A DNA stretch of 64,000 bases from Pseudomonas muyukensis. GTDB lineage: Bacteria; Pseudomonadota; Gammaproteobacteria; Pseudomonadales; Pseudomonadaceae. This document shows, piece after piece, positions 58,902 through 64,000 of this stretch (positions within the stretch are counted from its first letter, which is position 1; every line of letters starts with the position of its first letter). The translations under genes and the position numbers were made by a program. Location: positions 2,570,501-2,634,500 of the forward strand of contig NZ_CP077073.1 of the NCBI RefSeq assembly GCF_019139535.1, in the 5' to 3' direction. The notes beneath the pieces are model-generated. The model saw only the letters and a program-made list of their open reading frames with translations, had not been told where the DNA came from and made no database searches.

Positions 58902-61892
58902 TCAGCGCTCGAGACGGAAGTTCGAATGAATCTCAGTGCCTTCGTCCAGCCCTTGATTGGCGCTGTAGGCGAGATGCAGTGAGACGTGGTTTTGGTGGGT
59001 CAGCGTGTGCTTGAAATGCAGAATCAAGCCGGCGCCCACAACGTAGGCGGCGGGAGTGATCGGAAATACGTCCATTCCTCCATCGTTACGAAGGCTGCTC
59101 GAAATTCCTGACCACTCGCTTGTTCCTATTGCGAAGCCCGGTAAAAGAACTGTGAATTCAGCGCTTGGTTGAGGCGTGACTACTTCGTTATGCGTGATAG
59201 CGGTCCAGTTTGGCGGTGCCCAATGGTTGTTATGATGCCACTTGGTGTCCACATTGGTTACACCAAATGATAGGGCCTGCTCGGCTGATATGAGCTTTGG
59301 TCCGTAGTGCTCGTTGTGCCAAGCTTTGATTTCTGCGTGCAGTGAGGAGAATCTCGGAAGTTTCTTTTCAAGGTCCAGGATAATTTCAGAACGGGCCTCT
59401 CCATCGTTGATGCGATTGCCAAAGATGCTGCGTGCTGCCCAAAGCTCAATCGGCCTGTGAACGCGTTCATGTGCTTTGGCGTGAAGATACAGGCCTCCAG
59501 CAATGATTGCTGCTCCCGCGAGCACCAATGCAACTGCGGCCCATCCGGCGAAGGGCACAAACACCGTGGGCCCTGCTATTGCAAGCCCGGCCTCAAGGAC
59601 GATGACAGAGCCAATAGCCATGCTTACTCCACCGGCTGACGTATAGCTGGCTGCAGTTGAATCACCATTATCGAGTTGGCGTTTCGTCTTGAGTCCATCA
59701 GAGAGCAAGCCAAATGCTATTGCAGGGTATCCCGCTAAACGCGCAAAGAGATTACTGCTCAAGAACTTGATCACGCCGTTACCAAACGCCATCCCCGGCG
59801 CCGTCGAGCTCAATCTCAGCATCACGGCCTTCTGCGTTGCCCGTACGCTGACCAATGTCGCCGCAGCCGCACCGATCACACCGAAAATCGATGCCGCAAA
59901 CCCAAAGGTGTATTCCAGCGCATTGCTTTTTTGCAGGCTGTTATAAGCCGTCTTCAGCGAGATCACGTTGAACCACAGCATCCCGGCGTTCAGACCACCG
60001 CCCCCGCCCGATGTAAGCAACCCGAGAAAGTTGGGTTTAACCCGCGCAGTGGTGGTCAACTCAACCGCCACCGTCCGATTGCCCGAAATACGCAGCTGCT
60101 TCATTTCCTCAACCTGCGCCATGCCGCTCTTCAAATACCGCTCCACCTCCTGGCTGAACGGGTTTCCCCGGATGGCCTGGTCGGTGATCTGGTAACGCGC
60201 CGCCAACAGCCCCAGCGCTTTCTCGGCATTGGCCTCACGTGCCGCCAGCAATACTTGCTGACGCAGGGTATGGCTGGCATCCCAGCGGGTGTGACCACGC
60301 AGGCGTTTGAGCACCACGGCGTTGACGGACTGGGCAGTGAGATCGGTGATGTCGGCAATGGCCGGAAAACGCCCGGCCAGCCCTTCGATGACATTGTCGC
60401 CGCCACCCAGCACACTGCCGACCGCGTCGGCTTTGTCCTTGAAGGGGTTGAACGGCGCCAGGGCGGTGTAGAGCGGGCTGTCGTGCTGGTCCAGCCACTG
60501 TTCCAGGCGTTTGAAGCGCCGGTCGCGGTCCTCGGTACCGGGTGTCGGCTGGCCCATCGGGTAAATCAGCAGGGCCAGGGAGATTTCCAGGCCACGGGCC
60601 GAGATGCGTTCGTCGCGGTCATAGCACGCCAGTGCGGCGGCCAGGCTGTAGGGGTCATCGATATGCGCGGCTTCGGCCGTGGCCAGCCACGCGTCGTGAT
60701 CATGACTGGCTTGCAGGGCAAGGTTGCGCAGGCCTGCAATGCGCTGCTCCAGCTCATCGCGTTCGGCAAGGAACTGCAGGTATTTGTCGGTATCGATGCG
60801 CAGCGCCAAACGTGCACCGTTCGGGGAATAGTCCTCGTGAGTGAGCGCCCGATAACGTGCCTCGGCCGGGGGGAGAGGGCGTCCGGTGCGGGTGGACTGC
60901 AGCCTTGTCTCGACCACTTCTGTAGAGGGCATATCCGCCGGGTACATCGTCTCCAGTGTTTTGTTCAGCAACAGGGCGACCAGGTTGCGATGGTGAAAAT
61001 CGCGGCTCTGCTGGCTGAGCCGTTCGGCATCGAGCTGGTAGCACGCCGGGACGCCTGCCTGCTCGGCGCCTTGCGCGGGCTTGGTGTGTTCGAGCTGCTC
61101 GGCGGGCAGCAGGTCGCGCAGTTGGTGCTGGTAGGCCGAGACCGACAGGCTCAGGTCCAGGGCCATGCCTTCAGCATCAGCCAGCGCCATCACCACCGGT
61201 ATTTTCGGCTGGGTGCTGGGATAGTCACGGGCAATGGCGTTGAGCCTGCCGACGGACAAGGTGGTTGTGGACGCGTGGCTGCTCCAGGTCAGGGACATAC
61301 GCCGGCTTGCCGGTTTGTAGTCTTCGACCCAGTTTTGCAGCGCACTGAGCGGCAGTACATGGGGCTGGGTAGAGGGGGCCGGGTTGCCGGCAATCAGCTC
61401 GGCCATGTCCAGCTGGCGCATATGCCGTTTGCGCAGGGCTGCTGAAGCGGTGATGCGGGCAGTCGTGGCGTTGGTCCACAGGTGCGGGCTGTAGCCGATC
61501 CACACTTCCTTGGCGGTGTCCGGGCTGGTGTCGGCCCATACCCAGCCCATGCTCTGGCTGGACAGGTAGCGCTCGCGCAGGTGGTAGTCTTTCAGGCCCT
61601 GGTAGTGCAGCTCCCGGTAATGTCCTTCGCCGTCGTACTCATGAATGACCAGTTTTTCGCCCTGGGGGCCTTTCATGAACACGTAGATGTAGCCTGGGCG
61701 CAGCGCGCGCAGGGTGTAGGACGAGTGCTGCAGCGGGGCGAAGCCTTGTTCCAGGTTCAAGCCTGCGCTTGCGTAGCGACAGGCCGGGGTATCGCCCGTG
61801 CGCGGCACGATGGCATAGCGCACCGGCAGGATGGGTACGCGTGGGCTGCAGGCAGGGCCGGAGGTGGCGCTGCCGGCGGCAGTATCAGTCAT
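58902..61892 (-). CDS. T6SS effector with VasX-like N-terminal region
   Basis: 996 residues from the ATG at 61892, which overlaps the adaptor gene by 8 bases. The N-terminus ([50 protein letters not shown]) matches the VasX / BTH_I2691 effector type. A long helical middle follows. Hydrophobic segments cluster at about 690-860 ([60 protein letters not shown]), as in pore-forming VasX proteins. It probably damages target-cell membranes. It is flanked by its DUF4123 adaptor and a DUF6708 partner. Confidence 0.82.
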   Translation of the reverse strand: MTDTAAGSATSGPACSPRVPILPVRYAIVPRTGDTPACRYASAGLNLEQGFAPLQHSSYTLRALRPGYIYVFMKGPQGEKLVIHEYDGEGHYRELHYQGLKDYHLRERYLSSQSMGWVWADTSPDTAKEVWIGYSPHLWTNATTARITASAALRKRHMRQLDMAELIAGNPAPSTQPHVLPLSALQNWVEDYKPASRRMSLTWSSHASTTTLSVGRLNAIARDYPSTQPKIPVVMALADAEGMALDLSLSVSAYQHQLRDLLPAEQLEHTKPAQGAEQAGVPACYQLDAERLSQQSRDFHHRNLVALLLNKTLETMYPADMPSTEVVETRLQSTRTGRPLPPAEARYRALTHEDYSPNGARLALRIDTDKYLQFLAERDELEQRIAGLRNLALQASHDHDAWLATAEAAHIDDPYSLAAALACYDRDERISARGLEISLALLIYPMGQPTPGTEDRDRRFKRLEQWLDQHDSPLYTALAPFNPFKDKADAVGSVLGGGDNVIEGLAGRFPAIADITDLTAQSVNAVVLKRLRGHTRWDASHTLRQQVLLAAREANAEKALGLLAARYQITDQAIRGNPFSQEVERYLKSGMAQVEEMKQLRISGNRTVAVELTTTARVKPNFLGLLTSGGGGGLNAGMLWFNVISLKTAYNSLQKSNALEYTFGFAASIFGVIGAAAATLVSVRATQKAVMLRLSSTAPGMAFGNGVIKFLSSNLFARLAGYPAIAFGLLSDGLKTKRQLDNGDSTAASYTSAGGVSMAIGSVIVLEAGLAIAGPTVFVPFAGWAAVALVLAGAAIIAGGLYLHAKAHERVHRPIELWAARSIFGNRINDGEARSEIILDLEKKLPRFSSLHAEIKAWHNEHYGPKLISAEQALSFGVTNVDTKWHHNNHWAPPNWTAITHNEVVTPQPSAEFTVLLPGFAIGTSEWSGISSSLRNDGGMDVFPITPAAYVVGAGLILHFKHTLTHQNHVSLHLAYSANQGLDEGTEIHSNFRLER

Positions 61893-62805
61893 GGTTGGAT
61901 TCCTTGAGTTGGACCAGTGCGTGCAGCTCGCGAAGACGGGCCTGGGGCGACTCGTTGAGGTTGGTGTAGATCTTCGTAGCCTGGTCACTGCTCATCAGCC
62001 ACATGTGCCCGGCCATCAGCCGAATGAACTGACCTGCACTTTCCTCGTCGCGAAAGTTGAGGGGCTTCAGCTGCGGCAATAGGGCTTCAATCCATTCCCT
62101 GATGGCGGCTAACGTTTGGGCGGCATGGGGTGGCATGGCCAAGACTTCGTGCGCCAGCGTGAGGATGAAGTGCTCGCGTATACCTGCGTGCAGCCGGTCC
62201 AGTTCATGTACGCGAAGGCGCAGCGGTGCTTGCGATATCAGGCGGGCAGTAGTCGGGGGGCGTTCGAGGGTTTTCCATTCGTGGACCGGCCCCCAGTTGA
62301 CTCGCCAGGCTAGTGACGACACAGGCCCAAGCCAGGTGGCGCGATGATCGTCGTCCAATGCATCGAGCCAGGCTGCAAGATGATCCGGCTTGAAGTAAAA
62401 ATTGGCTGCTCCCTGATCCGGGAGCGTGACCTGAGTAAGGCTGGTGAAATGGTCCGCTAGCACTGCGAGGCAAGCTTCGCTATCCAGTGCTATGGCCCCT
62501 CCAACGGGCATCCAGGTGGTGATTGCATGGGCAAGCAGTTCGGGCGCTTCTGAAACGTCGACCAGCAAAGGGCCAAATTCGTGGCGGTCGTCCAGCGCGC
62601 TGCGCTTCCATAGCCATGCATGTTGAGTATTTCGGCTGACGTTATGGATAAGGTCGAGTATTGATGGGGCATAGGCCGGCACCAATTCGCCTTCTTGCGG
62701 TATGGGCCGGTAGGCCCAGTACTCGAGCTCGCGGGTCATGAGCAGCATGAAGCGAAAGGGATGTCCGAGAGGTTCGCCGGACAGCTGCGAGGGTGTTGTA
62801 TTCAT
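61885..62805 (-). CDS. DUF4123 adaptor/chaperone for the T6SS effector
   Basis: 306 residues from the ATG at 62805, overlapping the vgrG stop (ATGA). DUF4123 region near 25-150 ([66 protein letters not shown]). Such proteins (Tap/Tec) load a specific effector onto VgrG and are not secreted themselves. The gene order vgrG-DUF4123-effector is typical. Confidence 0.88.
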   Translation of the reverse strand: MNTTPSQLSGEPLGHPFRFMLLMTRELEYWAYRPIPQEGELVPAYAPSILDLIHNVSRNTQHAWLWKRSALDDRHEFGPLLVDVSEAPELLAHAITTWMPVGGAIALDSEACLAVLADHFTSLTQVTLPDQGAANFYFKPDHLAAWLDALDDDHRATWLGPVSSLAWRVNWGPVHEWKTLERPPTTARLISQAPLRLRVHELDRLHAGIREHFILTLAHEVLAMPPHAAQTLAAIREWIEALLPQLKPLNFRDEESAGQFIRLMAGHMWLMSSDQATKIYTNLNESPQARLRELHALVQLKESNHD

Positions 62806-64000
62806 TGGACTGGCCCTTTGATACAGCGGCAGTCGGGCAACGGGCAGGTGCCATCGGGGCGCCGCCCGCATAGCCGCTCCAGAGGTTTGCCAGTGATGGG
62901 TGCGCTGCTGATGGAAAAGGGGTTGGTGCTACCGCTTGGAGATTGGAGCAGGACGCCGTTGATGTGTATGGTCGGGCTGTCAAGGGTGATGCCCTTGTCA
63001 TCAATCCGGATGGAGCCTCCAGGCCCTTGGATGATCACAGCTTCCGCTGTTCGGAGGTCGTAGCGTCGGGTGCGCCTGCGGATTTCCAGTCCCGCCTCCA
63101 GCTCTGCATGGCCCTCGACCTGCTGCTCAAGATTGCCGCCGACGCTGATGTGGTGATTGGCGGTGATCCGGTCGTGGCGATGATTGCCGACGGCCTCTAT
63201 ACGGTCTTTGGCGATGTTTATTTTCTGATTTCGGCCTATATCGACAAACGTATCCTGGCCAATCCGGACCCGCTCATCATTGCCCACCGTTTGGCTGCGG
63301 TCATGCCCGATACTGAGTGTCTCGTCATGATCGACCTGTTCACTGCGGTCATTGCCGACGAAAGTGGTTTCGTTGTGTTTGACGACGTTGTTCTGGTCCT
63401 TTTGCGCATGGATAAACACCTCCTGGCGGCCCAGCTCATCCTCGAACCGCAGCTCGTTGAAGCCATCGCCCTTGTGGGTCTGGCTCTTGATGGTCATGCG
63501 GGTCTTGTGGTCGGGCAGGTCGTAGGGCGGCAACTGGTTACCGCAATAGGTGCGCCCGGTGATCATCGGCTGGTCGGGGTCACCGTTGACGTACTGGATG
63601 ATCACGTCCTGGCCGATACGCGGGATGGCCATCGACCCCCAACTGCCACCTGCCCATCCCTGGGATACCCGCACCCAGCAGGAGCTGAACTCGTTGTTGT
63701 TGCTCTCCCGGTCCCAGGGAAAGCTGACCTTGACCCGACCCCATTCGTCGCAATAGATCTCCTCACCGGACGGCCCGACCACGGTGGCCATGTGAGGACC
63801 GTCGACGCGGGGCTTTTTGAGCGGAGCAGGGCGCCACTCGGTTCTGCCGGGCACAAGCTGCGCGGTTTGCTCGTAACGTGTGCTCTGATCGAGGCCGGCG
63901 GCTTCTTCCTGCAGGCTGGTGAACTGGCTGCCCTTGTGAACCACGCGGTTCACCCGCCAATGCGCATTCAGATCATCACGTGGGTGGCCTGTGAGCGTGA
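62802..64000 (-). CDS. vgrG: VgrG (type VI secretion spike protein), 5' end outside window
   Basis: The frame stays open to the window edge and reads [20 protein letters not shown] upstream of the first internal ATG-like codon, so the gene is partial. Visible parts: gp5/OB-fold ([40 protein letters not shown]), then the beta-prism repeats ([20 protein letters not shown]..), DUF2345-like core and a cysteine-rich end [16 protein letters not shown]. It carries the effector during T6SS firing. Confidence 0.93.
   Translation of the reverse strand, partial: TLTGHPRDDLNAHWRVNRVVHKGSQFTSLQEEAAGLDQSTRYEQTAQLVPGRTEWRPAPLKKPRVDGPHMATVVGPSGEEIYCDEWGRVKVSFPWDRESNNNEFSSCWVRVSQGWAGGSWGSMAIPRIGQDVIIQYVNGDPDQPMITGRTYCGNQLPPYDLPDHKTRMTIKSQTHKGDGFNELRFEDELGRQEVFIHAQKDQNNVVKHNETTFVGNDRSEQVDHDETLSIGHDRSQTVGNDERVRIGQDTFVDIGRNQKINIAKDRIEAVGNHRHDRITANHHISVGGNLEQQVEGHAELEAGLEIRRRTRRYDLRTAEAVIIQGPGGSIRIDDKGITLDSPTIHINGVLLQSPSGSTNPFSISSAPITGKPLERLCGRRPDGTCPLPDCRCIKGPVQ

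Noticed and set aside
63953..63955. Start codon for vgrG at 63953
   Set aside because: The upstream codons to the window edge continue VgrG-like sequence ([14 protein letters not shown]), so the gene is partial rather than starting here.

Overview
The window comes from a fluorescent Pseudomonas, most likely of the P. putida group. The grounds are the GC-rich coding sequence, many REP repeats of the GTAGGAGC / GCCGGCGAA type, a fused nuoCD gene, gacA next to uvrC with a TTG start, and the chain aceA - secretin-like gene - sulP - second EF-G gene. Species is not decided.

Layout. 1-1300: a broken umuC/rulB C-terminus and a LysE exporter. 1356-18558, all minus strand: a TonB receptor, then the complete 13-gene nuo operon (nuoA, B, CD, E-N) for respiratory complex I, with an AT-rich upstream region that holds a strong Fur-box match. 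18940-36408: housekeeping and metabolic genes (YhhN, isocitrate lyase, a SulP transporter, second EF-G, a GABA-type aminotransferase with its LysR regulator and APC permease, thioesterase, two lipoproteins including an OmpA-type one, GNAT, GST, Pit), separated by REP clusters. 36536-37382: DUF488 and a second GNAT.

37424-51601, minus strand: an eleven-gene alginate-like exopolysaccharide operon in the order algD-alg8-alg44-algK-algE-algI-algJ-algF-algX-algL-algG. The classical Pseudomonas alginate order is D-8-44-K-E-G-X-L-I-J-F-A, so this one is rearranged, lacks algA, and its proteins look clearly diverged. Its AlgG has lost the catalytic DPHD motif (here DARD), while the synthase, PilZ receptor, lyase and O-acetylation active sites look intact. 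The locus probably makes an O-acetylated, non-epimerised polymannuronate-like polymer under c-di-GMP control. This is the strongest candidate for an undescribed system.

52054-56262: a large inverted-repeat (MITE/BIME-like) element, a simple-sequence tract, an XRE regulator, gacA-uvrC-pgsA and tRNA-Gly(GCC) with a bidirectional terminator. 56429-64000: an island-like segment next to the tRNA. It starts with a broken tyrosine-integrase fragment and continues with a minus-strand T6SS cargo operon: vgrG (runs off the window) - DUF4123 adaptor - VasX-like effector - DUF6708 protein - collapsed 49-residue remnant of a second effector - second DUF6708 protein - PAAR. It records a duplicated effector/immunity module whose second toxin was deleted while its partner gene was kept.
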